Of a stretch of DNA of 64,000 bases, positions 25,313-36,141 are shown piece after piece. Made by a program: the position numbers and the translations under genes. This DNA is from Saururus chinensis (lineage: Eukaryota > Streptophyta > Magnoliopsida > Piperales > Saururaceae), in NCBI GenBank assembly GCA_035235625.1, contig CP141142.1, positions 41,705,644-41,769,643 of the forward strand, given 5' to 3'. Below the pieces are notes generated by a model. That model searched no databases, was not told where the DNA came from, and was given only the letters and a program-made list of their open reading frames with translations. How positions within the stretch are numbered: the stretch's first letter is position 1; each line of letters starts with the position of its first letter.

Positions 25313-25720
25313 TCATCTCTTAAATGGCGCCACCGGCTTCCCATCTCAGCACCCATGCTTTCTCACCAACAAAAGCCCTCTCCTTCTCACACGCAGGGAA
25401 AAAATAATCCTCTGCTTTGTGACATTCTAACCGTCGCCTTCCTCCAATCCGCCTTCCGTTGGTCTTCAGGATCTCTAGCGAGTTTTCTGCCAGCTCGTCG
25501 AGGAAGCTTCAGAGGAGGGGCTTGGTGTAGGTAAAATCTAAAATACCTACTGCTTCGTAGAAAAACCCAAGTTGGAACCAAACTCCTCATTAAGCTATTT
25601 ACAAATAGAGATAGTTGATGAGAATCAAGTTCATTCTGGTTCAATCGAGCAAACAGCCTCTAAAATTTAGCTAGATACTAATAAACGGACTGATGACCAA
25701 TGACCATACTGACAAGACTG

Positions 25721-26118
25721 ATAGAATTTTAAAATTTTAATAAAGTATTTTCATGAGACAGCATGATAGTGTTGTGGTGTAAAAAGGCAAAAAAATACTC
25801 GTACAAGGATAAAATTTAAAAACTTTAATTAAATTATATTGTCTAAATTATCATAAAAGTGTAAGGCATTTATTACATTAAATGTTATAGAATTTTAAAA
25901 TTTTAATAAAGTATTTTCATGGGTCAGCATGATAGTGTTGTGGCATAAAAAGGCAAAAATACTAGTATAAGGACAAATTTTGAAAACTCTAATTTAATTA
26001 TATTGTCTGAATTATCATAAAAATGTAAGGCATTAAACAAATTAAATGTTATAGAATTTTAAAATTTTAATAAAGTATTTTCAAGGGGTAGCATGATAGC
26101 GTTGTGGCGTAAAAAGAA
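25721..26118 (+). repeat. Tandem repeat, about 165-bp unit, 2.4 copies
   Basis: Units start at 25721, 25887 and 26051 with ATAGAATTTTAAAATTTTAA and share GTATTTTCAT, CAGCATGATAGTGTTGTGG and AAAAGGCAAAAA. The third is cut short. The CAGCATGAT segment resembles the core of the 45-bp minisatellite at 24716-24960, on the other side of the GH17 fragment. Confidence 0.85.
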
Positions 26119-28520
26119 ATTGACATCAATTAAATAATTCAACCCAATACAACTCTTGTCCTAATGGTATCGGCTTCAATGCCTATGGAATTTGCAAAAG
26201 TCATGAAATTGTTACATAATAGAATCTATATCACACTTATTGCTTCTCAAAAGCTCTAATGAAGAGAACAAATTTCTGCCCAGTGCATACAGAGAAAAAA
26301 AAGGAAAATTGTTCAAAGCTTCAACTAGTTTGCCTTCCTTCCTTGTTCGTTCCTATTGAAGCTTATAAATGCTTTTCAAGTTCTCATGTTCCTTGTAATT
26401 CATTTAGTGGGGAAGCTTTTATCGCATCCTCACAATATGTGATAGAGCAGGAAGAAGTAAGTGCAACTCACTTCACTGAACTAGCTTTAGAGCAGGACTT
26501 CAACACATTAGTAGTACCGTCTATAATAGGATTGAGCAAAGTTGCCTATAACAAATAGTTAATTTAAGTACATGAGCTAGAAATTTATAGTTGAAAGGAT
26601 GCATCACAACATGCGAGTCATTCATGTGTGAGCTTGTTGTTAACTTTTCTACCAAAAACATCTCTTGCCTTCCATTTTCATTCTGTTTACCTAAAGGTTA
26701 TTGTCGTAGGGTACAAACATAGGAGATGTGTGGAAAACTCCATGAGCACCATTAATGACCTCATCAAAACTCCCCTCCACCAATAGATTTGCCCGCACCA
26801 CCTTAAGCCTCTCTTTTGCCCCATCAAGCTTCCAAAGGAAACCAACCTTCTCAATGTCCTCTACAAATAAAGAGTAATAAGTCTTCATGTAGCTATATCG
26901 GAAATAACACCAAACATCTATAAAATGCAATTCTAGATTCTCTTACTAGCAAAATTTGAGGTGAATAAACAATTTTTTAGTTAATATGCAGTCAATTCTT
27001 ATTTCCTATTATTTTACATTTCCCACCTAGTTAAAATATGATCTATCAAAAATAAAACCAACCATATTCCAGTCTCAACTAAATTCAGTTGTAATATGGA
27101 GCATTCAACCAGACTATGCACTTCCCTCAACTGAGTTTGAAAGCATTCAGTTGACTGGCCCCCTCTTTTTTCATAGGAGAGATAGAGACTAAACCTCTAC
27201 TGCAAATTGAAAAAAGTTTTGGGCGCCTAAGAACTTGAAAATGGACTAAACATAAAATTGTCTAGTCTTACCATTCCGGTAGAAAAAAACAGGCACAAAA
27301 GATTTAAGGTAATTAAAAAGAAATTTATAAGAACATGTTGTAATTGGAACCGAAAGCCAAAAATTTACATGGGTTTCACAACGTAGTCTGCACAACATGG
27401 CCCTTTTCAAGCAAACATTTCTGTAAGGACCCTCATCTTTGAACCGGTTTTAGTTTTCTTTAATTATGGGTTATCGTGAGATTTACGTATTTTCTGATCT
27501 TATTCGGTGATTTCATAAATAAATAGTGTTTGTGATAGTTTTAACCAAAATTAACTTCAATATTAGTAGTTTTTAGTGATTTTAAACTAAATGTGAATTT
27601 TTGAGATTTTTCGGAATTTTCACTATTTTCCCAAAAATTAGGGTTTTGGCGGGAACCCTGTGGGCCCCACCGTTGAAAATTTTATTTTTGTGTCAAATGA
27701 ACCTAGACATATACTTAAGGTCCCACAAAAATTTTCAGAATTTTATTAGGCTTAAATTGTGCTTAAATTTGTAAAATACCCACTTTTAGCCTACTTTTCA
27801 TATTTACACCCCAAAACTTACCTATGCCTACCCCAACCCTTACTATAAAAGGGCAAACCAGAGCCATTTCCATTTTTGGGAATAAGCTAAGGAAGGAGGG
27901 CTGGCCTAATCCCCACTTAAGCCCGAATTAGAAGCCGATTAAGGTAAGCTTACTCTAATTAAGCACTAATCCTTGCCTTTTCTCTTAATTTCTTCCAAAT
28001 CTACCATTTTCCCCTTGATTCAATTCGTTTTTGACCATCAAAAGCTACTGATTTGTGTTTTACTACAAACCCTAACATTCAAAATTCGATTTTTACTACC
28101 AACAAGCCCTAGATCTAAGGTTTAATTAGGGATTTCTTGGGTAAATCGATTTCTATTAGAGTTTAATTTAAACTCATTGTGTTTTCAAGGATTTCAAGAA
28201 GGGTGACTCTTCAATCTGAGCTTAATCAAGTGCTGAGGTAATGGGTCTTCGAAATCTCTGTTTATCCATGGTAAAACTCTTCATTTTTGGCTTATTTCGA
28301 AATGGTTTGCTTGATTTAGTGTGTTAATGGTAAGATTAGAAAATGGAATTATTTAATCCCGATTTCTTAGGGTTTTGCATTATTATGGTTTGGTTTGATA
28401 TTCTGGAAGCCAAGGAGGACTTTTGATGATGATTAGGGTGTTAGATGTGGATTTGAAGTGTTATCTATGGTGTTTCAGTTTGATTTTGCGAAAGAAAGAA
28501 GATGACTGTTCTGCCGTGTT

Positions 28521-28620
28521 GGCGATCGATCGGCCTTGCAGGGCGATCGATCGGCTGAACTATAAATTTCAAATTTTTGCGTATAACCGATCGAACGGCC
28601 TGAAGGGCGATCGATCGGCT
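28521..28620 (+). repeat. Two palindromic GATCGATC modules in solo LTR B
   Basis: Modules at 28521-28556 and 28587-28620 match those of copy A, with GATCGATCGG arms around CCTTGCAGGG and CCTGAAGGG centres. They remain recognisable in both copies. Confidence 0.7.
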
Positions 28621-29140
28621 ACACAGGAAATTGTGTGTTGTGCATATGATGTCTATTTTGATGATTCCACTTTAGCTTGCCAATTTTATATGAATGTGGA
28701 GTGTTTTAAGCTATGTTAGGTTACTGGAAATGAATGCTATTGAGTTTATGGAGTTGAGATATATGCTTAGAGATGGTGGAATGACATGCTTTGTGGCATG
28801 ACGTTGGAATCGTTATCTTGAAATTATGAATGGTTGTTTCCCTTTGGTTAAGCATATATTTTCAGTAAGACTATAATCATTGTTGGACTGATTTGTCATG
28901 ATAGATTGTGGTTAGTGGTGTGTGAATGTTGGTGAATGTCATGACTCAATGATGAAATGAGTGATGTTATATGTGTTTAGCCTTTGTGGTTGAGTTTTGA
29001 ATCTAGTTATGATTTCAACGATTCTTCTACTATGATTTCCGCTGGAATTCATGTTTAGGTAGAAATTCACATGTGTAGTGTGGTAGTGAGTTGATTTTCA
29101 AGCATGTTGATATGCATTATGTGAAAGGCTTCTACTAGTT

Positions 29141-29162
29141 ACACACACACACACACACACAC
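29141..29162. repeat. (AC)n microsatellite in solo LTR B
   Basis: Eleven AC dinucleotides in a row. The same place in copy A reads ACAGACACATACATATG, so the run expanded in copy B. Confidence 0.9.
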
Positions 29163-29924
29163 CTGTGGGGGTTAAATGATGATGTTGAAGCTTAATATTG
29201 TGATTATGAATGATGCATTAGGGGTTGGTGAGAGCACTTATCATGATTAGGATTCATGTATGCTTTGCCCACGCATGTACCATGCTGCATGCATCATGAA
29301 AATGGATTTCCAAGTGAGGCTTCATCGTGATTAATCGAATTTGACCGATTGGATGCAATGTGATGGAATTGTGTACCGGATTGATCGGTCGTGGATTAAT
29401 CGCAAGTTGATTGGTCCGAAAGGACATATTTTGATTTGAAGTTCCTGTGTGGGACGATTTGAAGTTCCTGTGTGGAACGATTTGAAGTTCCTGTGTGGAA
29501 CGAGTGCACTCCCCGGGTTGAGTCTTCTTTAATGGAATGATGTGGGGACGAGTTGTGTACTTGTCTTGCGGATATGTGAGAATATTATTGTGTGTCATCT
29601 GGACCCTGAGAATCCAGTGTGGTATGCCGTGTGCACCCCGCTACCACGTGTTCTAGGGTTCTCTGTGTGAGAACTCGGGCTCTTCCCTCCGCAGGAGATG
29701 TCCCTGGGCGAACACCCCTGCTCTAGATTCTCTGTGTGAGAATGGGACATCCTTGGCCAGGATCGTCCAGGGCGAGCAGTATTAGGGATTGACAACCCCG
29801 ATCTTTCTTGAATTCTTGTGTAGAATTTTGGACCATGACACGACTTCGTGGCCTTGTCTATGCTCCCGTCTGTGTGACGTTAACGTGTGATTACTCCTTG
29901 ATGGAGGTGGATTGTGATGACATT

Positions 29925-30190
29925 ATGCATGTGGGAGTATGTATGTTAGAGATACATCCATGCATGTTGATTTTGATGTTATGCATGTGGAATATGTATG
30001 TTAGAGATACATCAATGCATGTTGACTTTGATGATAAAATGCATGTGGAAATATGTATGTTAGAGATACATTCATGCAGGTTGTGATGATATTATGCATG
30101 TGAGAATATGTATGTTAGAGATACATCCATGCGGGATTGGTATGATGTGAATGCATGTGGGAATATGTATGCTAGAGATACATCCATGCA
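29925..30190 (+). repeat. Tandem hairpin array of solo LTR B (5 units)
   Basis: Five units have the same fold as in copy A: TGCATG, ATGTAT, loop GTTAGAG (one unit GCTAGAG), ATACAT, CATGCA. Unit number differs from the eight in copy A, so the array expands or contracts. Confidence 0.85.
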
Positions 30191-31729
30191 GGTTGATATT
30201 ATGCATTATGATGCAGTGTTAGGTGATCTGAATGTGTGATCAAAAAGTGATGCACCATGTAAATCTTTGATCTGAACGATCTCATTTCTAAGCTATCGTA
30301 TTTTCTACGTTGACAGTGATATTAAAACCATTGCTGAGTGTTAAAACTCACCCCTCTTTCGTTTTTTGATTTGGGGTTGCGTGGTGCGACATGCAGACGG
30401 ACAGGATTGCCTCTTTGAGGAAAGGTCAGAGGTAGCTTGGGTGTGATGATGGAGATCGTTGAGTGACTTACCTGCGTTTGTTTCATGCTTTATGTTCGAA
30501 CCTTTGTGTGGGGTTCTTGTTTTGGATTTATGTCATATACTACAGTTGTGATGATTATGACTTATTTTGAGCCGGTGTGGGCTTTACTTAACTAAGTTTG
30601 TGGGTTTGAGATTGTTGTTTACTTTGTGATAAGCAACACCTTTTTCTCCCCTTTTATTTACTCTTGCTCAAAGGATTGTGCGCACTCCGTGTTGCTGTTA
30701 ATCGCCCGTGGTTAGGGTTAAGTCTTCCGCTAGATCATTTCTCAATTTTCACTTCGTCGCCCCCGCGCGCTTGACCGGCCCCTGGACCGGGTTGGCTCAG
30801 GTCGGGCATCGCCGGGGCGTGACAATTTCACTATGCAGGCACCAATGAAACTGGTTCCTGGTGTAACATAGTACTTAGGCATCTCAGCTAGGTACACAGT
30901 ACTTGTTCCTCTCTCCCTATGCCAGGATGTTACTGTCTCTCATTTATAGACAAAAAAATCCAAACAAAACAAAAGCAAATCAGCAAATGTGGTGTTGAAA
31001 ATGTTACATATACACCTGATGTCACTGAATTGAAGTACTTCAAAATACAAATAAGAAACACTGAGTACACAGATATGTTTGTTCTCATATATATGCATGC
31101 CTTCATAATAAAACTGAATAACATGACAGTTTTCAACAAGAAAGTGGCAATCGAATGCAGCAAAAAATTAGAAGTTAGACCTCAATTACCAATGAATATT
31201 GAATTTGACCAATTCAAAATAGCAAAAAAATAAATACATTACTTGTATTACTATCCCACCCCAAGCAACAAGCACGATTCAATGCACTGGTAGCTGAGAA
31301 AAATGAACTCCACCCATTAGGACCGAAATGAATGTGCAGTGTGCACACTCCCGAATTAAATCAGAATTCTGCTATCCCAAAAGTCTAGTATAGCAGCGAA
31401 TTCAAAAGCCAAGTGCATTTTCACCATTTCCCCCAACAACAACGACGAATAATGACAATGACACAGAATCAGCAAAGCAACACTAAACCAGTGGCACAAA
31501 GCCTGACCCAACTAAGCACAGCGCATAGCAAAATCGACCACACAGGAGCTCCCATCCCACCCAATGCACCATCACTGTAGCACCACCTCCCACACCAACA
31601 ACGTGAAGCAAAGCTCAAATTGCCGCACGCAAGAAAGAACATCTTGGTGCTCCCAAATTAAATCTCGTAAAAAACAACAAATTTTTTTTTATATATGAAG
31701 TTGGATTGGATGATCTCATTCAGTGGGGT

Positions 31730-31960
31730 GTTGGTGCTCCTGTGATGTGTCTCGATCCTTTCCCCATTCATGAATCTAGAGGTGGAGCTCCGCCGTGATG
31801 ATCAAGAATTGGACAGCTTGGGTAGGGTTCAGAGTTTCCACGAATACGCTAAGGGCCTTTTGTCGAAGCTCGTCCATCTCATCCATGACTCCTTCCAAGT
31901 CTTCCATCTTCAGGTACAATGTCGACTTCAACTGCAACGACAAAGACTGAAATGGCGCTT
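31730..31960 (-). pseudogene. DOG1/TGA-domain protein gene fragment
   Basis: A minus-strand frame reads MDELRQKALSVFVETLNPTQ followed by AVQFLIITAELHL, a stop codon, then IHEWGKDRD. The order LRxxTL, LTPxQAxxFL, AAELHLRxHEWG is typical of the C-terminal end of DOG1-domain proteins (plant-specific, shared with TGA bZIP factors). The stop TAG replaces the Arg expected between HL and IHEWG. Text upstream (31961-32100) shows no clear remainder of the domain. It lies about 850 bp 5' of the reductase pseudogene on the same strand. It is non-functional as it stands; the family call rests on one motif block. Confidence 0.6.
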
Positions 31961-32434
31961 CCATTTTCCGATAATGGCAACTGCTCAACACCGTCACTAA
32001 AGCGGTTCCTCCTCGTTAGCGACCAAAAATGGTGTTGTCGATGGGAGAAAAGAGGGCAAACACATAATAGAGGAGAGGCAAAAAAGATCAAATGATAAGG
32101 GTAGTTTAGGTATTCATGAAAAAATACTTATGTAAAATATTCATTTATGTTGTTATCTATAAATATAAAATCTATTATAAATATTATTTGATTGAAACTT
32201 TATCTAATCAAGTGATATAAAAATAAGTTAAAATTGATGACGTTATGTAAAAAATTTTCAAAAGATTTTGGGGGAAAATCGGATCCGAGTCGTGGAAGGA
32301 GTCATCTGGAAGTGGAAAATTGACTTGAACCGGCACAGAGCCATGCGCAAGCACGAAACAGCAAAAGAACTCCTGATTAAAATAGGGAACATAGCAGAGT
32401 CCTTTTCGGTAGAAAGAAAATAGAGTCCTATTCA

Positions 32435-34025
32435 TAGGGATACCACTCGGGTCGGGTTTTTCGATAAACTCAACCCGACCCTAATGGGTCAGGTTTGGAT
32501 ATGTTAAATGCTAAAATGAATCGGATTTGGGTTTAAATTTTGACCCGAACCATTCAGGTCAGGTCAGATTTGGGTTTTTCCTAACCCGACCCGACTCAGT
32601 ATATGTTATCCATACCCTAATTCTCTCCGAGACCTAATTTCAATTTCATGGTTGACTAGTCCGCCGCTCCGCCTCCAGAGCTCATTAACTGGTCCTTTCT
32701 ATCTCGCTGATGCGGTGACGCCTCCTCTCCTTTTCGTCGATGCCTCCTCTCCATCTCGTCGACTCTAGATTCCAGTCAAGACCCCTCTCCATCTCATTGG
32801 CAGCTTGCTACGATTGCCAACTCCTAACGACGGCCTTAGCTGACTGCAGAAGCAAAATTTTCACACTGAATCCACTTCTATCCTCCCTCTTCTGTGATCC
32901 GAAGTGAAAGGTACTTCTTTTACTCAAGTTGTGTCTGGATCTGTCTTTCGCCGCCCTCGGGTCCATTTGGATATGCCTGTCCGGAGTCCAAAAGGTTTTT
33001 AAGGTTCTTCGCAGTGGATTTGTTTTGATTTTTTTTGCTTCTAGGTTACATACATTGTCTACTTGACCATTCTCTTTCTTTGTTGAGTTTTTGAATTTCT
33101 TTAGTAAATGTGTGGACAAATAATTTTTTGTGAAGGATGACCTTCTAGATATTGCATTAGCAACATCGTCTTATTTAAATATTGGTGCATAAACAGATTG
33201 GGCTAACTTTGATGAATTGTTGACTATTTTGATTGTTCGAATTTTCCTATTTTGAGGACTGAAAGCGGTGGGAGTTGGGATTTTGTGATTTTTGTTAGTT
33301 CTGTTTGGGAGGCGTTTAGTCAAACATTTTTTGGGTGGGTCAGATGGCGAAATTCGATATTTTGAAGCCTACAATTGCCCCTCTATCATCCAAAAGCTCT
33401 GCCCCGAGCGATTCGGACATCGATCAAATTTCTTACTCCCTCAAGAAGTTCCGACTCTACCAAACCCGGTCTATGAGAATTGACGATTTGAAGTGCTACA
33501 ACTGTGTTTCGATTGAAGGAGGCAATTTTTTTTGTGGATTTTTTTATGCTCAATTATTTTGTATTTTTTGTTATGTTTGTGTTGTTATGGATGATATGGA
33601 TAGTTGGTAGTGTGGAATTTGCTTATTGAATCATTTTGGATTATAGTGTATTTTGATCCACAAAGTTTTAAGGATATGTATTAGATTATAGCAGGTTGGG
33701 ATGTATTTTGATCCTCAAAGTTTTAGAGATTTATATTGGACTATAGCAGGTTAGGATGTATTTTGATCCTCAAAGTTAGGAGGTCAGTTTGTATTAATTT
33801 ATTTTTTCTTTCAGATTCGGGTTGGGTCGGGTTGGGTTATAGTGTTCACGGGTTTATATGTTATTCAGGTCGGGTTTGGGTTTTGAATTTACCATTAGGG
33901 TTGGGTTTGGTATAAACTTTTTAACCGTGACAGGTTTGAAATAGGGTTTGGGTTTTGATATTTTAAATGGTATCGAAGATGGGTTTATCAAAACCCAACC
34001 CGAACCCGACCCGATGGCATCACTA
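32435..34025. mobile_element. Non-autonomous hAT element, 1.6 kb, with 8-bp target duplication
   Basis: The left end TAGGGATACCACTCGGGTCGG is inverted at the right end (CCGACCCGATGGCATCACTA). Both ends are followed inward by repeated AACCCGACCC/GGGTCGGGTT motifs. A perfect 8-bp duplication, CCTATTCA, flanks it at 32427-32434 and 34026-34033, the size hAT transposases make. No transposase frame is seen inside, so it would depend on another element. Internal open frames (32808-33119 minus, 33292-33610 plus) have no known domain. Confidence 0.88.
33640..33785 (+). repeat. Tandem repeat inside the hAT element
   Basis: Three imperfect copies of a segment with GGATGTATTTTGATCCTCAA and AGTTTTAG, about 60 bp apart. 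Confidence 0.75.
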
Positions 34026-34533
34026 CCTATTCAAAATAGGGAGGAAAGAGACTGGAAAAAGTGGAGGAAGCGGCATTTTTTCTGGAGGTGCTACAGCTGG
34101 ACGAGAGTCGTTGTGGTGCAGGGGAGTACTTGACGGGACTACCAGCATGACAAAGCCGGAGAGGACAGAAGTGGGGCAGACAGTGGCGGTCTAATCCATT
34201 AACGGATTTCAAATGGGGTTGATTGTGAAAAACTCAAGTGATGGCAAACCCATCCCAGTTGGATTGGTTTCGATTCTCACTGGGAAGAGCTTGATCGGAG
34301 ATTTCAGAGGGTGAGTTCTATTTTTGCGACAGATTTGTGATATGGATTGGGGTGATTTGAACAAGAGGAGCTGATGTGTCTTTTGGCAGCAAAGGTTCCC
34401 GCGGGAAGTTGGGGTAGATTTGCCAAAGGTGAAGTGGTGAGAGTAGGAGATGGCATAGTCGTCTAGAGCGGCATTGTCAGCGGCAGAGGGATGGAGGATT
34501 ATAGGCGGCAGCGAACCAAAAGAACTCACCTTC

Positions 34534-34626
34534 GTTAATTACTAAATACTACTATGTCCTACATTAAGAACTAAGGTGAGTTCTTCGTTAAAGTTAATTA
34601 CTAAATACTACTATGTCCTACATTAA
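34534..34626. repeat. Direct repeat, 59-bp period
   Basis: GTTAATTACTAAATACTACT followed by ATGTCCTACATTAA occurs at 34534 and 34593. The second copy runs into TAGCTCTATTTGG, the MITE-type core, so a worn MITE may be involved. Confidence 0.7.
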
Positions 34627-35014
34627 TAGCTCTATTTGGTTGTTCAAAATGAATGTGTGGGAGCATATTTAAGGAAATTTCATTAGTAATACTACTATAA
34701 ATAAAAAAAGATGGCATGATTAAATCTAAAATATTATTTTATACTAAGTGATGTAATCCAAAGATACGCACCTTGGTTACCCTACTTAGTCCTAATCATT
34801 GGCTGTCTTTCTCATTCTCTTCAACTGCCTCATCCCTCATATACTTGCCTAAAACGCTATGTTTGCAGGAAATGGCCATGTTTGTTTGATAAAATGCTTC
34901 ATTTGTGGACAGAACACAAATGGACAAATTGTTAGCAGACACAAACACGTACAAGCCTTGTCCACCTACTATTTGGCCAAGGACAAGCCTTAACTAAATA
35001 CTAGAGGGAAAAAA

Positions 35015-35290
35015 CTAGAATTTAGTACCTATGTAATATGTTAGGACATTTCTAATATGCTACATAGGTACTTGACAACTTAAAAATATTAATTTAGTAC
35101 TTATGTAACGTGTTAGGGTAGTCCAACATGCTACATAGGTACTTGACAACTTGAAAACATAAATATAGAAGTTATATCACAAGTTAGGACAACCTTAGCA
35201 TACTACATATGTATTCGACAACTTAAAAACATGAATCTAGTACCTAGGTAGCATGTTAGAATAGTTTTAACATGCTACATAACTAATAGA
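35015..35290. repeat. Minisatellite of about 72 bp in which each unit is a hairpin
   Basis: Four units begin at about 35024, 35096, 35167 and 35238. In unit 1, AGTACCTATGTAATATGTTA pairs with an almost complementary right arm ending ATGCTACATAGGTACT. Units 2 and 4 keep the pairing with changed arms (for example ACGTGTTAG with CCAACATGC, and GTAGCATGTTAG with TAACATGCTAC). Unit 3 is the weakest. A conserved GACAACTTAAAAACAT spacer joins the units. Confidence 0.8.
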
Positions 35291-35649
35291 CAATTTTAAT
35301 TGAGATAAAATTTAAGTGTTAAAGTATTTGTTTATGTCTGTCTGTGTCCATAGCAGATAGACTTTGACAAAGTATAATAAAGACTAAGGCAGATATAGAC
35401 GGACATGGATAAGGGGTATGCAAATGGCGGACGAGCACGAACAACCCTTTGTTAATGCTTATTTGTGTCTGTAAGCACCCTAATTATTAGTGTGCAATAC
35501 TCATATTTTCAAAAGTAAACATTTTCTTGGCAACACCAAACAACTAGTATGGGGATGAAGGGAGTATAACACATAAAAAAAACTATGACTTATCCAATAA
35601 TTTAAACATCACTTTTACGCCCATGATTCACAAGCATACACAGTAATGG

Positions 35650-35945
35650 AATCAGCGGGATTTTTTTTACAACCTCCCTCATTCACTGTCGCCTCTGCCG
35701 CCAACCTCATCATTTTTGCCACCAACTCTGCTTCATCCAACATTGTCTTCACATCCTCCTCCACTGTCGCCTTCTCCTCCTCCCCTCTTTTGCCACCACC
35801 TTCTCTTCTTCCTTTTCTTCCTCTCCCCTCCCCCTCCTTCCTCCCTCCTCTCTCTCTCTCTCTCTCCTCCTCCTCCCCCACCTCCACCTCCCCTCCTCTC
35901 TATCCACTTCCCCTTTTCCTCCTCGGTTTCCTCCTCTTCTTTCCT
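35650..35945. repeat. Pyrimidine-rich low-complexity tract
   Basis: Dense CT, CTC and CCTCC runs, including a (CT)n stretch at about 35848-35867. The overlapping long open frames on both strands are by-products of this composition and are not called as genes. Confidence 0.8.
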
Positions 35946-36141
35946 CCCGGAATCTAACAAGGCCAGTACAAACTAACGGGTAGAGCTATTAGAAATTCAT
36001 TTTTTCTCTATAAGCTCCAATCTTAAAAAATAAACCCATAAATATGTTAAACTAATTAAAAATTAATGATGTGTTTTATTTTTACTTGATTCTGAGATTT
36101 GTCTAATGCTAAGCAAAACCTTGTACTAACAGTCAATAGTT

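Larger units (their letters stand above)
27422..30824 (+). mobile_element. Solo LTR copy B (Ty3-gypsy-type, 3.4 kb)
   Basis: It begins TGTAAGGACC at 27422 and ends GGGCGTGACA at 30824, with a perfect 5-bp target duplication ATTTC at 27417-27421 and 30825-30829. It matches copy A nearly throughout; the main differences are fewer hairpin units and an additional segment near the 3' end. No internal region is present, so it is a solo LTR. It sits in exon 1 of the reductase pseudogene. The intact duplication and the close match to A suggest that both insertions are fairly young compared with the other repeats here. Confidence 0.92.
26400..30882 (-). pseudogene. TKPR2/CCR-like NAD(P)-dependent reductase pseudogene, exons 1-3, split by a solo LTR
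   Basis: On the minus strand the first three exons of an extended short-chain reductase are recognisable. Exon 1 starts at an ATG at 30882 (MPKYYVTPGTSFIG), is interrupted by solo LTR B, and resumes at 27421 to end at 27369 (LLEKGHVVQTTL). Without the LTR and one copy of ATTTC it is 106 bases long. Intron 1 (27368-26861) has a GTAAAT donor and TTTGTAG acceptor. Exon 2 (26860-26691, 170 bases) encodes DIEKVGFLWKLDGAKERLK and VEGSFDEVINGAHGVFHT. Intron 2 is 26690-26546. Exon 3 begins at 26545 (ATLLNPIIDGTTNVL, then VALTSSCS and ASPLNE) and fades near 26400. The closest family by memory is tetraketide alpha-pyrone reductase 2 (sporopollenin synthesis), with cinnamoyl-CoA reductase-like enzymes as the alternative. 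Damage includes the changed TGxxGxxG motif (TPGTSFIG), stops in each exon and no catalytic-to-C-terminal part. Confidence 0.8.

Noticed and set aside
4033-30824. One 27-kb LTR retrotransposon with LTRs A and B as its two ends
   Set aside because: Each LTR has its own, different 5-bp target duplication, the intervening DNA contains the intact GATA gene, and no gag-pol of a matching gypsy element lies between.
35615-35976. Open frames in all phases with Ser/Pro-rich or Glu/Arg-rich products
   Set aside because: The DNA is a CT-rich low-complexity tract, so stop codons are simply rare there.
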